Below, piece by piece: positions 8,369 through 21,880 of a stretch of 64,000 nt of DNA. The stretch is from CAJBVW01 sp964457335 (GTDB lineage: Bacteria > Myxococcota_A > UBA796 > SXON01), in assembly GCA_964457335.1 (NCBI GenBank), contig CAYWGD010000016.1:1-64000 (forward strand). The letters run 5' to 3'. Within the stretch, counting starts at the first letter, position 1; the number at the start of each line of letters is the position of its first letter. The notes below the pieces were generated by a model, which did no database searches, was not told the DNA's origin, and worked only from the letters and a program-made list of their open reading frames with translations. Both the position numbers and the translations under genes were made by a program.

Positions 8369-9427
8369 CTATCCGAGACAGCCGCGCTCGCCGAAGAGCA
8401 GCTCCCACTGGCGGCGGTCGTGCGCCGGGAGGATGACGAGGTCGGGCTCGGCGCGGTGCAGCTGCCAGAGGTGCTGGATCTGCACGTCGTTGGCGGCGTG
8501 GTCGCTGTCGAAGCTCGACGCGAGCGCGCCCTTGGGCTCGCGCGCCTCGTAGCCCTCCCGCACCCACACGGTGTCCCCCACGAGCAGCGCGCGGCGCCCG
8601 TCCCCGAGCCGCACGAGCAGGCCCACGCTGCCGGGGGTGTGGCCGGGCATGGGGACCACGTAGGCGGAGCCGTCCCCGAAGAGGTCCCAGGAGCGCGGCC
8701 AGGGGCCCACGGCGGGCCCCTCGAAGGGGATCACCTTCGCGCGCGCGACGAGTCCGCGCGCCTCGGTCCGCAGGATCGGGCTCGGCTCGCCCGCCGCGCC
8801 GGCCTCGGCCTCGGCGATCTCCTCGGCGGGCACCCACACCGGCACGTCGGGCAGGTCGAGGAGCCCGCCGAGGTGGTCGTAGTGCCCGTGCGTCGCGATG
8901 GTGCCCGTGAGCCGGTCGGGCTCCACGCCCGCGGCGCGCAGCGCGTCGGCGGGGCTCGCGACGCGGACCCAGTCCTTCGCCGAGGAGCGCGCGAGGAAGC
9001 CGAACAGCCCGGGGATCTCGCGGAGGTGGGCCTCGAAGTCCGCCGCCATGCCGCCGTCCACGAGCCAGGTGCCCGCCGGGTGGATCAGCAGGAGCCCGCT
9101 CTGCGTGCTCGGCACCGTGCCGCGCAGGGCCCCGTGCGCGACCACCACGGAGCCGGGCAGCGTCCCGGTGGCCATCTCCACGCGGCAGACCCGAAGGGCC
9201 GGGGGAGGGGTGTTGAGCGCGGGGGCGTGCGCGCCCTCGGGGACCGCGGCATCCGTGGGGAGCTCGGCCGTCGCGTCCAGGGCCGGTGATGCCGCGACGG
9301 TGGCCTCGGTGACCGCCGCCTCCGTGACGGGCGCCGGCCCGGGGGGCGCCGGGAGCGGCGGGAGCGGCGGAATCGAGCCCGTGGGCTCGGGGATGTGGTG
9401 GGCGCAGGCCAGCAGGAGGAGCAGCAT
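8369..9427 (-). CDS. Metallo-beta-lactamase-fold hydrolase lipoprotein
   Basis: A 352-residue predicted lipoprotein (MLLLLLAC, cysteine 8) with about 80 residues of alanine/proline-rich linker and then a complete MBL-fold domain. The metal motif THGHYDHLGG, the second-shell loop PGHTPGSVG, GDTVW and the late AHD are all present, so a dinuclear zinc hydrolase is expected, probably acting outside the inner membrane. MBL-fold enzymes hydrolyse lactones, thioesters, beta-lactams and phosphodiesters, and the sequence does not say which. There is no alternative start upstream in frame, so the very short signal peptide is real. It is transcribed after uvrA (gap 32 bases) and before the copper monooxygenase. 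Confidence 0.82.
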   Translation of the reverse strand: MLLLLLACAHHIPEPTGSIPPLPPLPAPPGPAPVTEAAVTEATVAASPALDATAELPTDAAVPEGAHAPALNTPPPALRVCRVEMATGTLPGSVVVAHGALRGTVPSTQSGLLLIHPAGTWLVDGGMAADFEAHLREIPGLFGFLARSSAKDWVRVASPADALRAAGVEPDRLTGTIATHGHYDHLGGLLDLPDVPVWVPAEEIAEAEAGAAGEPSPILRTEARGLVARAKVIPFEGPAVGPWPRSWDLFGDGSAYVVPMPGHTPGSVGLLVRLGDGRRALLVGDTVWVREGYEAREPKGALASSFDSDHAANDVQIQHLWQLHRAEPDLVILPAHDRRQWELLFGERGCLG

Positions 9428-9459
9428 GGCCGCTGCTAACCGCCTGGTCGCGCCGCCGG

Positions 9460-14445
<4,986 letters not shown>

Positions 14446-14470
14446 CGCCGACTGCTAACCGGATACTGCA

Positions 14471-14491
14471 CGGGTGTACAGGCAACACCCG
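14471..14491. other. Hairpin in the uvrA leader
   Basis: CGGGTGT and ACACCCG form a perfect 7-base stem with a 7-base loop, in the 89-base gap between the FG-GAP lipoprotein stop and the uvrA start. It has no T-run, so it may be a regulatory site rather than a terminator. It does not match a LexA box that I know. Confidence 0.35.
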
Positions 14492-14534
14492 GCGATCTCG
14501 CGGCGGCCGGACCGCCCGGTCCCGCCCGCGCTCG

Positions 14535-16121
14535 TCACAAGCCGGCGCCCGAGTAGAACCAGACGCGCCCGTCGCCGCTGCCGGTCCCGTACGCCCCGTA
14601 GGCGCCGGCGACCAGGTCGGTGACGCCGTCGTCGTCGAGGTCGCCGGAGGACACGGTGTAGCCGAGCTTGCCGTCGGCGGGGCCGCCGGTGATCGAGATG
14701 AAGGCGTCCGCGTCGGTGAGCGCCCCGCTCACGTCGGCGCCCCGGAACAGGAACACGCCGGCGTTGGTCGCGCCGACGAACAGGTCCTTCGCCTTGTCGC
14801 CGTCGATGTCGTCGGTGAGCTCCACGGAGACCGCGAACGGCGACGCGGTGGCCCCGTAGATGTACCCCTTGGCGTCGGTGGTCGCGTACTCGCCGCTCCA
14901 GCGCGTCGTCCCCTCGAACACCCATGCGATGCCGTGCGCGCTGTCGTAGTTGTGCGTGGCGGCCACGAGCTCGCCGTAGCCGTCGCCGTCGAGGTCCCCG
15001 ACCTCGAGCTGGTAGCCCATGTAGACGAGGCCCATGCCGGTGGGCGCGCGGATCACCGCGTCCTCGTCGCCGGGCAGGGCGAGGCTGGAGGCGAAGCGGC
15101 CGTCCGAGTAGAGCACGTACACGGCGCCCGGGGCGTCGGCCCCCGCCATGCCGTCGTACACGTCCGTGATCGCGAGGTCGCCGAGGCCGTCCCCGTCGAG
15201 GTCGCCGATCGCCACGTCGCCGCCGCCGAACCACGCGCTCGAGCCGGCGATCTCGACGTGATCCGCGGTGTCCCCGTCGGTGAGGCGGGTCGCGTCGCCG
15301 TAGATCAGCGCGGCGCCGCCGGTGCGGGCGGAGAGGACGTCGCTGAAGCCGTCGCCGTCGGCGTCCCCGACGGCGATCTCGCTGCCCAGGCCCCAGGAGG
15401 AGTCCGCCTCGATCGTCACGTCCGCGCGGACGCTGCCCCCGTCGGTCCAGCGGGTGCCGTCGCCCCAGAGGAGCTCCACCGAGGTGCGGCCCGCGGGGTC
15501 GGTGCCGACCCACGCGACCTCGTTGTAGCCGTCGCCGTCGAAGTCGCCGCCGAGGTCCCAGTCGTACTTCGCGTAGTCGGGCTCCTGCTCGGGGGGCACC
15601 GTGGCCGCGTACGAGCCCGGTCCGAAGGACAGGCCGTAGATGAGGGTCACCGCGGGGGTGCGGCCGCTCCCGCCGCCCCCGCTCGACGAGCTCCCGTAGG
15701 AGGAGACCACGAGCAGGTCGACCACCCCGTCGCCGTCGATGTCCCCCGTGGGCGCGAGCGCGTAGCCCAGCCACTGGCTGCCCCCGCCGGTCCAGGTGGT
15801 GTAGGCGTCGGCCTCCGCGTCGTAGGCCCCGCCCACCACCTCGGGCGCGGTGTCGGTGTCACCCGTCTCGCCGGTGTCCGTGTCACCCGTCTCGCCGGTG
15901 TCCGTGTCACCGGTCTCCCCCGTGTCGGTGTCACCGGTCTCCCCCGTGTCGGTGTCACCGGTCTCCCCGCTGTCGGTGTCACCGGTCTCGCCGCTGTCGG
16001 TGTCCGTATCGGTGTCGGTGTCGGTGTCCGCGTCCCCCTCGGCGGTGTCGTGACCGACGGCGGTGTCGTCGCCGCCGGTGTCGGCGGGGTCGGAGGCGCA
16101 GGCGAGGAGGAGGAGCAGCAT
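14535..16121 (-). CDS. FG-GAP repeat (integrin-alpha-like propeller) lipoprotein with DTD/GET repeat linker
   Basis: A 528-residue lipoprotein (MLLLLLAC, cysteine 8) with three parts. Residues 9-30 are acidic. Residues about 31-90 form a linker of TD pairs followed by an 8-residue GDTDTGET unit repeated about six times. From about residue 100 an FG-GAP propeller carries calcium loops such as GDIDGDGVVDLL, GDFDGDGYNEV, GDADGDGFSDV, GDLDGDGLGDL and GDLDGDGYGEL. Such proteins are cell-surface or secreted and bind calcium; adhesion or scaffold roles are typical but not shown here. The ORF cannot be extended upstream, so the tiny signal peptide stands. Confidence 0.83.
   Translation of the reverse strand: MLLLLLACASDPADTGGDDTAVGHDTAEGDADTDTDTDTDTDSGETGDTDSGETGDTDTGETGDTDTGETGDTDTGETGDTDTGETGDTDTAPEVVGGAYDAEADAYTTWTGGGSQWLGYALAPTGDIDGDGVVDLLVVSSYGSSSSGGGGSGRTPAVTLIYGLSFGPGSYAATVPPEQEPDYAKYDWDLGGDFDGDGYNEVAWVGTDPAGRTSVELLWGDGTRWTDGGSVRADVTIEADSSWGLGSEIAVGDADGDGFSDVLSARTGGAALIYGDATRLTDGDTADHVEIAGSSAWFGGGDVAIGDLDGDGLGDLAITDVYDGMAGADAPGAVYVLYSDGRFASSLALPGDEDAVIRAPTGMGLVYMGYQLEVGDLDGDGYGELVAATHNYDSAHGIAWVFEGTTRWSGEYATTDAKGYIYGATASPFAVSVELTDDIDGDKAKDLFVGATNAGVFLFRGADVSGALTDADAFISITGGPADGKLGYTVSSGDLDDDGVTDLVAGAYGAYGTGSGDGRVWFYSGAGL
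15851..16033 (-). repeat. Coding minisatellite, 24-base unit (GDTDTGET) plus TD dipeptide repeats
   Basis: About six tandem copies of a 24-base unit, with one third-base polymorphism (tcgccg versus tcccccg), followed by a run of six-base GACACC-type units. It encodes the linker behind the lipid anchor. Near-identical copies make length change by slippage or recombination likely, always in frame. Confidence 0.75.
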
Positions 16122-16196
16122 CGGGAGACTCCGGGCGGGAGCGCACGATCACCGGCTCCCCGGGGCCGCCCAAGGAACGATTCGTTACAGTCCGCG

Positions 16197-17489
16197 TCAG
16201 CCGGCGAAGAAGCCGCGCATCGCCGCGACCATCCGCGCGTGGTCCCCCGTTCCGCACATCTCGCGCGCCGAGTGCATCGACAGCATCGGGTTCCCCACGT
16301 CGACCGCGCGCACGCCGAGCCGGGCCGCCACGAGCGGGCCCACCGTGGAGCCGCACGCGAGGTCGGAGCGGTTGACGAACCACTGGTAGGGCGCGTCCGC
16401 GTCCTCGCAGAGCCGCAGGAACATCGCCGCGCCGTCGGCCTCCGTCGCGTAGCGCTGGGAGGTGTGCTGCTTGATCACCGGGCCCGCGTTGAGCTTGGGC
16501 ATGTGCTCGCCGTCGTGCTTGTCGCCGAACGCGGGGTGGACCGCGTGGGCCATGTCGGAGCTCACGAGCCAGGTCTGCGTCAGCGCGCGCGAGAGCCCGC
16601 CCGCGTCGTCGCCCGCGGCGTCCCGCACGATCCGCCCGAGCACGTGCTCGAGCCAGCCGCTCTGGGCGCCGCGCTCGCTCGTGGAGCCGATCTCCTCGTG
16701 GTCGAAGAGCGCCAGCACCGCGGTGGACGCCGGGTCGCCGAGCTCCACCGCCGCGAGCAGGGCCTCCAGGCCCGCGTGGCAGCTCCCGAGGTTGTCGAGG
16801 CGCGCGGAGTGCAGGAACTCGCCGTTCACGCCCGACACGGCGGCCGGCGTGAGGTCGTAGAGCCCGAGGTCCCAGGTCAGGATGTCCTTCGCCTCGGAGC
16901 CGATCGCCTCGCCGAGGAGCGCGCGCAGCGGATCCGCCGACTTGTCCTCGGAGAGCGCGAACAGCGCGGGGAGGTGGTTCTGGGCGTTGAGCTTGAGCCC
17001 CTCGTCGTTCACGCCGCGGTTGAGGTGGATCGCGAGCGTCGGGATGCGGCAGAGCGGGCGCCGGAGGTCCACGAGCGCGGCCCGCTGGCCCTTCCCGTCG
17101 CGCAGGATCACGCGCCCGGCGATGCCGAGGTCGCGGTCCACCCAGGTGGCCTGCTGCACGCCGCCGTAGGGCTCCACGCCGAGGCGCACGTAGCCGTGGT
17201 CGTGCCGGTACGGCCGCGGCTTGATGCGGAGGTTGGGCGAGTCGGTGTGTCCCGCGATCATGCGGAAGCCGGCCTCGGCGGGGTTGCGCCCGCCGACCCG
17301 GAACGCGACGAGCGAGCCGCCGCGCAGCACGTAGCGGCGCGCCCCCGCGGGGAGGCGCTCGGGGGCCGCGGTCTCGTCGAGCGCCGTGAAGCCCTTCTGC
17401 TCCAGGAGGTCCGCCGCGACGCGCGCGGCGTGGAACGAGGTCGGCGAGGCGTCGAGGTAGGCGCGGAAGCGATCGACGATGGCGTCCAT
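16197..17489 (-). CDS. apeB: M18 family aminopeptidase (aspartyl aminopeptidase type)
   Basis: Cytoplasmic zinc aminopeptidase of 430 residues, the usual length for the family. It removes N-terminal, often acidic, residues from peptides. Metal and catalytic motifs are all visible: IAGHTDSPNLRIKP (first metal histidine and aspartate), SARLDNLGSCH (bridging aspartate), LFDHEEIGS (catalytic glutamate pair), SSDMAHAVHP, and the C-terminal NPMLSMHSAREM with the last histidine. These cover the whole enzyme, so it should be active. The ATG at 17489 fits the family N-terminus (MDAIVDRFRAYLDASPTSFHA). It is followed after 75 bases by the FG-GAP lipoprotein on the same strand and need not be functionally tied to it. 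Confidence 0.93.
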   Translation of the reverse strand: MDAIVDRFRAYLDASPTSFHAARVAADLLEQKGFTALDETAAPERLPAGARRYVLRGGSLVAFRVGGRNPAEAGFRMIAGHTDSPNLRIKPRPYRHDHGYVRLGVEPYGGVQQATWVDRDLGIAGRVILRDGKGQRAALVDLRRPLCRIPTLAIHLNRGVNDEGLKLNAQNHLPALFALSEDKSADPLRALLGEAIGSEAKDILTWDLGLYDLTPAAVSGVNGEFLHSARLDNLGSCHAGLEALLAAVELGDPASTAVLALFDHEEIGSTSERGAQSGWLEHVLGRIVRDAAGDDAGGLSRALTQTWLVSSDMAHAVHPAFGDKHDGEHMPKLNAGPVIKQHTSQRYATEADGAAMFLRLCEDADAPYQWFVNRSDLACGSTVGPLVAARLGVRAVDVGNPMLSMHSAREMCGTGDHARMVAAMRGFFAG

Positions 17490-17541
17490 GGGCGGGGCTC
17501 CGTTGCCGGGCCTCTTATCGCCGTCGGCGCGCCGCCGCGGC

Positions 17542-18705
17542 CTACTCGTCGACGACCGAGAGGAACATCTCCGCGATCGCGGTGTGGCCGGCGTCGTTGG
17601 GGTGCTCGCACGTCAGGTCGAGCCAAAGCGCGTTGTCCGACCCGCGGTTGCACCGGCTCGTGGTGTCCGCGGCGTTGTACCCGTGCCCGCAGAACTGCTC
17701 GCCGAGGAACACCATGTCCGTGCCCGTCTCCACCGCCATCTGCAGGTAGCTCTCCTGCGCCTCCGCGAGGATCGACCACGTGATCGGGTCCTGGAGCGGC
17801 GCGTCGAGCCCGATGAGCTGCGCCCCGGGGCACTCCGACACCTCGGCGGCCCCGTCGGCGTCGGTGAAGTCGTAGGTGTTGGCGAACACGAGGTACACCC
17901 CGTTGGGGAACTTTCCGGGCTCCACGATCCAATCCACCGCGTCGCGCAACAGTTGGGTGGCCTCGGTGAACGTGGCACGGAGCGTGGCCTCGTCCACGCC
18001 GGCGTTCACGTCCTCGAGCAGCGAGTAGATGTCGTTGCCGCCGATCGTGAGGACGATCAGCGTGACCTTTTCGCGCTCCGCCTCGGGGATGCAGGTCTCG
18101 AGCTGCATGTGGGGCTCGAGCAGGAGGTCGTCGGTGCGCGCGCCCCACCTGGCGCAGGAGGAGAAGTCGCCGGAGTCCTGTGTGTAGACGACCCCGTCGA
18201 ACAGGTCGACGTTCTCCCACTCCCAGGCCGGCGCCTCCAGCCCGAACCGGGTCGCCAGCTCGTCGGCGAGCTGGTTCCGGTACCAATCCTCGGCGGCGGT
18301 GGGCGGTGAGCCGACCGTGATCGAGTCGCCGATGAACACGACCCGCTCCACCCCGACGATGTCCTGGTGGTTCGTCCCCATGCAGTGCGAGCCCATCACC
18401 GGCGCGAACTGGTCGTAGTCCACCGGCGCGGCGCCGTCCCACAGGTCGGCGAAGCAGTCGGCGGCGGTCACCGGCACGGAGGATCCCCCGGTGTCTCCGC
18501 TGTCGCCGGTCTCGGCGGGCGGGGCGGTGTCTCGGGTGTCACCGGTCTCCGGCGCCGCGGTGTCGACCGGCGGGGCCGTGTCCTCGCGCGCCGTGTCCGC
18601 GGCGGTGTCGACCGGGCCGGTTTCGTCGGCGGGTGGGGCGTCGGCCGGAGGCTTCGCGGCGGGGGGCTGCGCGCAGGCGGCGAGGAGGAGGAGGGCGAGG
18701 CGCAT
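17542..18705 (-). CDS. SGNH/GDSL hydrolase lipoprotein
   Basis: A 387-residue lipoprotein (MRLALLLLAAC, cysteine 11) with a threonine/aspartate/proline-rich linker to about residue 80 and a C-terminal SGNH hydrolase domain. Block I is FIGDSITVG (nucleophile serine), block III is LTIGGNDIY (oxyanion asparagine), and block V is CEHPNDAGH (aspartate-histidine pair). It should be an active serine esterase, acetylesterase or lipase facing the periplasm or cell surface; substrate unknown. Several cysteines (CMG, CARWG, CIPEA, CPGA, CGHG, CNRG, CEH) suggest disulfides, fitting export. A TAGAAT hexamer at 18729-18724, 18 bases before the ATG, is a likely -10 element. Confidence 0.87.
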   Translation of the reverse strand: MRLALLLLAACAQPPAAKPPADAPPADETGPVDTAADTAREDTAPPVDTAAPETGDTRDTAPPAETGDSGDTGGSSVPVTAADCFADLWDGAAPVDYDQFAPVMGSHCMGTNHQDIVGVERVVFIGDSITVGSPPTAAEDWYRNQLADELATRFGLEAPAWEWENVDLFDGVVYTQDSGDFSSCARWGARTDDLLLEPHMQLETCIPEAEREKVTLIVLTIGGNDIYSLLEDVNAGVDEATLRATFTEATQLLRDAVDWIVEPGKFPNGVYLVFANTYDFTDADGAAEVSECPGAQLIGLDAPLQDPITWSILAEAQESYLQMAVETGTDMVFLGEQFCGHGYNAADTTSRCNRGSDNALWLDLTCEHPNDAGHTAIAEMFLSVVDE

Positions 18706-18818
18706 GGGCGTGCTCCGCGGCGGATTCTACGCGGAGGAGCGACCCTTGGGGAAGGTGCGAGGCGCGCGCGAGAAGACGTGCGCGTGCCGTCGGCGCGCCC
18801 GCCCGGTAGGTTCGCGCC

Positions 18819-19730
<912 letters not shown>

Positions 19731-19839
19731 GCCGGCTCGCTTCGATCTCCGGGCAGCCGGCTCCGCCGCTGCGGCGAGGTCGGTGCCCGGGAGGTGCGTT
19801 GGTGGCTCGGGTGCCGAGGCGCGTCCACCCCCGGGCGCG

Positions 19840-20265
19840 TCAACGCTCCGGTGCCGTCAGGGCCAAAAACGCGGCTGCCGGCGTGAGCGCCGGAATCGGT
19901 GCCTGCCGGAAGCCCCGCGGATCCCGCGTGGCGACGAGGTCGCAGCCCGCGGCCGTTCCCGCCGCGGCGCAGACCGCGTCCTCGAAGTCGGACCAGCCTA
20001 GCGCGAGGGCCTCCCGAAGGACCTCTTCCCCGACGGGCGCGATCCCGAACACGCCGAGCACGTCGCCGACGCAGCGCTCCGCGAACGGCCGGCCGCGCGC
20101 CTTCGAAACGAGGTAGTGCAGCGTCGGGACGGTGTGGGCGGCAAGCAGCCCTTCGGCCTCCCCATGCTCGATGAGGGCCCAGAGGGCGGCCGAGTCGTGG
20201 ACGTGGGGCTCGCGCTCGAGCAGCACGTCCAGGACCACGTTCAGGTCGACGAGGGCTCGTCGCAT
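19840..20265 (-). CDS. PIN-domain toxin (VapC-like ribonuclease)
   Basis: A 141-residue PIN domain, the usual size for a toxin of a type II toxin-antitoxin pair. It opens with RALVDLNVVLDVLLERE, holding the first acidic residue and its partner aspartate, has the central glutamate region, and keeps W-S-D-F-E-D-A near residue 100 and DLVATRDPRGF near residue 118, the remaining metal-binding acidic positions. PIN toxins cleave RNA, often tRNA, when the antitoxin is lost. The ATG at 20265 overlaps the end of the antitoxin gene by 25 bases, so the toxin is translated only after the antitoxin. Target unknown. Confidence 0.85.
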   Translation of the reverse strand: MRRALVDLNVVLDVLLEREPHVHDSAALWALIEHGEAEGLLAAHTVPTLHYLVSKARGRPFAERCVGDVLGVFGIAPVGEEVLREALALGWSDFEDAVCAAAGTAAGCDLVATRDPRGFRQAPIPALTPAAAFLALTAPER

Positions 20266-20492
20266 CCGTACTTCCGGGCCAGGTGCTCCCGGTAGTCGGC
20301 GAGCTCGGCGCCGCGCAGGGATCCACGGAGGCGGTCGAGGACCGGCGCGGAGGCCCCGCGCGGGCGCCTCGACGCGACTGCCGCGAGAAATGCCTCTACG
20401 AGCTGGGAGACCGACGTACCCGTCTCCGCCGCGTACTCCTTCGCCGCCTCGACGACCTCGGGATCCACGCTCAACGTCAACTTCGTAGCCAT
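20241..20492 (-). CDS. Ribbon-helix-helix antitoxin (DUF6364-like)
   Basis: An 83-residue protein beginning ATKLTLSVDPEVVEAAKEYA, a short beta strand followed by two helices (GTSVSQLVEAFLAAV), the ribbon-helix-helix DNA-binding pattern of ParD/DUF6364-type antitoxins. Residues from about 45 onward are the flexible part expected to wrap the toxin. It should bind the PIN toxin and repress its own operon. Its ATG overlaps one of two ATACGTAT palindromes that look like its operators. It precedes and overlaps the toxin gene, the normal order for this class. Confidence 0.85.
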   Translation of the reverse strand: MATKLTLSVDPEVVEAAKEYAAETGTSVSQLVEAFLAAVASRRPRGASAPVLDRLRGSLRGAELADYREHLARKYGCDEPSST

Positions 20493-20538
20493 ACGTATCC
20501 TTGACGGAAGAGGTATACGTATCGGACCGGCGCGTCAA
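20491..20538 (-). promoter_or_regulatory. Twin ATACGTAT operators and promoter of the toxin-antitoxin operon
   Basis: Two perfect 8-base palindromes, ATACGTAT, lie at 20491-20498 (overlapping the antitoxin ATG) and 20515-20522; their centres are 24 bases apart. On the minus strand TTGACG (20538-20533) and TATACC (20517-20512), 15 bases apart, form a possible promoter that the distal palindrome overlaps. This layout suits an autorepressing ribbon-helix-helix antitoxin. The motif stands out against the GC-rich background. Confidence 0.6.
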
Positions 20539-20548
20539 GCGGCCGTGC

Positions 20549-21880
20549 TCACCGCCTCATCCAACTCGGGCTCCCCCACACCCACTCCGTGTCGTCCGCG
20601 CCGCCGTCCACGCAGTCCGCCGGGTTCACGATCGCGCCGTCCAACGCGACGGCGACGTAGAGCCACGCGGGCACCTCGGCGGCGGGCACGGTGAGCGTCC
20701 AGGTCGAGCCCGACGGGGTCAGGGCGCGCCGGCCGAAGGGGCCGGGCCCCACAAGCTCGACCCCGGTGACGGCAGCGGCCTGCTCGGTTGGCAATGACAC
20801 GGCCACGTCGAGATCCAAGTCCGCGCCCAACACGACCTCCTCCCCGAGCCCGCCGAGCCGCGCGCCGCCGGCGGACCACGCCACGTCCAGGGCGACGGCG
20901 GGGCCCGACGTGCCGTACACCCGCCGGGCCTGGAAGGCGGCGAGGAGCGCCTCGCGGGAGAGGGGCTCGTCCTCGGGGAGGACGGCCATGGTCAGGCCCC
21001 CGCCGTAGGGCTGGTCGGTGCGGACGAGGTCGAGCGCGCACACGTCGCCGGGCAGCGTGTCGTGGCTGTCCGTGCCGGCGACGAAGCCCATGCGGAGCGC
21101 GAGGCCCTCCGGGTCGAGCGCGGTGGGGACCGTGCCGGCGGGTCGGGTGCCCGCCCAGGGCGGGTCGAAGCCGTCGTCCAGCGCGCTCCCGTGCTCGGAG
21201 TAGACCTCCACGACGGGCTGGCGCGCGGCGTCGTGACAGGTCCAGTCGGTGGGCATGGGTTGGAGGCCCGCGGGGTGGTGCGGTACGAGCAGGAGGGGCC
21301 CGACGCGCGCCTCGAGCGCGTCCGCCCAGGCCCACACGTCCTCGCAGGCGGACACGTCCATGCCGCCGTCGGCGGCGGGCAACACGTCGCCGAGCGCGAG
21401 GTCGGAGACGTCCTCGGCGAACAGCAGGAGGGTCTCGTGGCCGAGGTCGCCCGTGGGCGCGCGGAACCACACCTCCGCGGAGGGGATGGTGGCGAAGCCG
21501 ACCTCGGGCGTGTGCGCGGCCTGGACCGCGGCCTGCTGGTCCGCGAAGCCCTCCGCGGTCGCGGCGGGGTAGCCGTTCACGTGGTCGGAGAGCGCGATCC
21601 ACGAGAGGCCCGCGGCCTTGGCGGCCTCGAACACCTTCCCGAAGCGGCCGCAGCCGGGGCACTCCGCGTCGTCGTAGGACTCCGCGTCGCCGGAGACGCC
21701 GGTGTGTACGTGCGGATCGCCGGCGTAGTAGGTGTTGCCGGCGAACAGCTGCGGCGCGGGGCCCGGCGTGGCGGCGGTGTCCTCCGGCGCGGGCTTCGCG
21801 TCGGTGCACGCGACCAGCAGGAGCCCGAGCCCCGCCAGGGCCGCCCCGGGCGTCCCCGGGCTCAGCGCGCGCCCAGGCAC
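20549..21880 (-). CDS. PHP-domain metal-dependent phosphoesterase lipoprotein
   Basis: A 443-residue lipoprotein (lipobox LLVAC, cysteine 25) with a PHP-type fold, a trinuclear metal hydrolase. Visible motifs are GDPHVHTGVSGD (first HxH), ALSDHVN, IPSAEVWF, LLVPHHPAG, VEVYSEHG and the late GTDSHDTLPGD. These cover the expected metal ligands, so phosphoesterase activity is plausible, here outside the cytoplasm, unlike most PHP enzymes. The C-terminal third is a beta-rich domain. The GTG at 21880 was chosen because it gives a complete signal peptide and overlaps the upstream stop by 19 bases. Last gene of a four-gene operon. Substrate unknown. Confidence 0.8.
   Translation of the reverse strand: MPGRALSPGTPGAALAGLGLLLVACTDAKPAPEDTAATPGPAPQLFAGNTYYAGDPHVHTGVSGDAESYDDAECPGCGRFGKVFEAAKAAGLSWIALSDHVNGYPAATAEGFADQQAAVQAAHTPEVGFATIPSAEVWFRAPTGDLGHETLLLFAEDVSDLALGDVLPAADGGMDVSACEDVWAWADALEARVGPLLLVPHHPAGLQPMPTDWTCHDAARQPVVEVYSEHGSALDDGFDPPWAGTRPAGTVPTALDPEGLALRMGFVAGTDSHDTLPGDVCALDLVRTDQPYGGGLTMAVLPEDEPLSREALLAAFQARRVYGTSGPAVALDVAWSAGGARLGGLGEEVVLGADLDLDVAVSLPTEQAAAVTGVELVGPGPFGRRALTPSGSTWTLTVPAAEVPAWLYVAVALDGAIVNPADCVDGGADDTEWVWGSPSWMRR

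Noticed and set aside
8366..8371. TAGCCT 6 bases before the copper monooxygenase start, like a -10 hexamer
   Set aside because: The TAG is the stop codon of the preceding gene in the same operon, so it needs no promoter explanation.
15851..16033. CRISPR-like array
   Set aside because: The repeat has no spacers, is fully coding, and its unit is a multiple of three.
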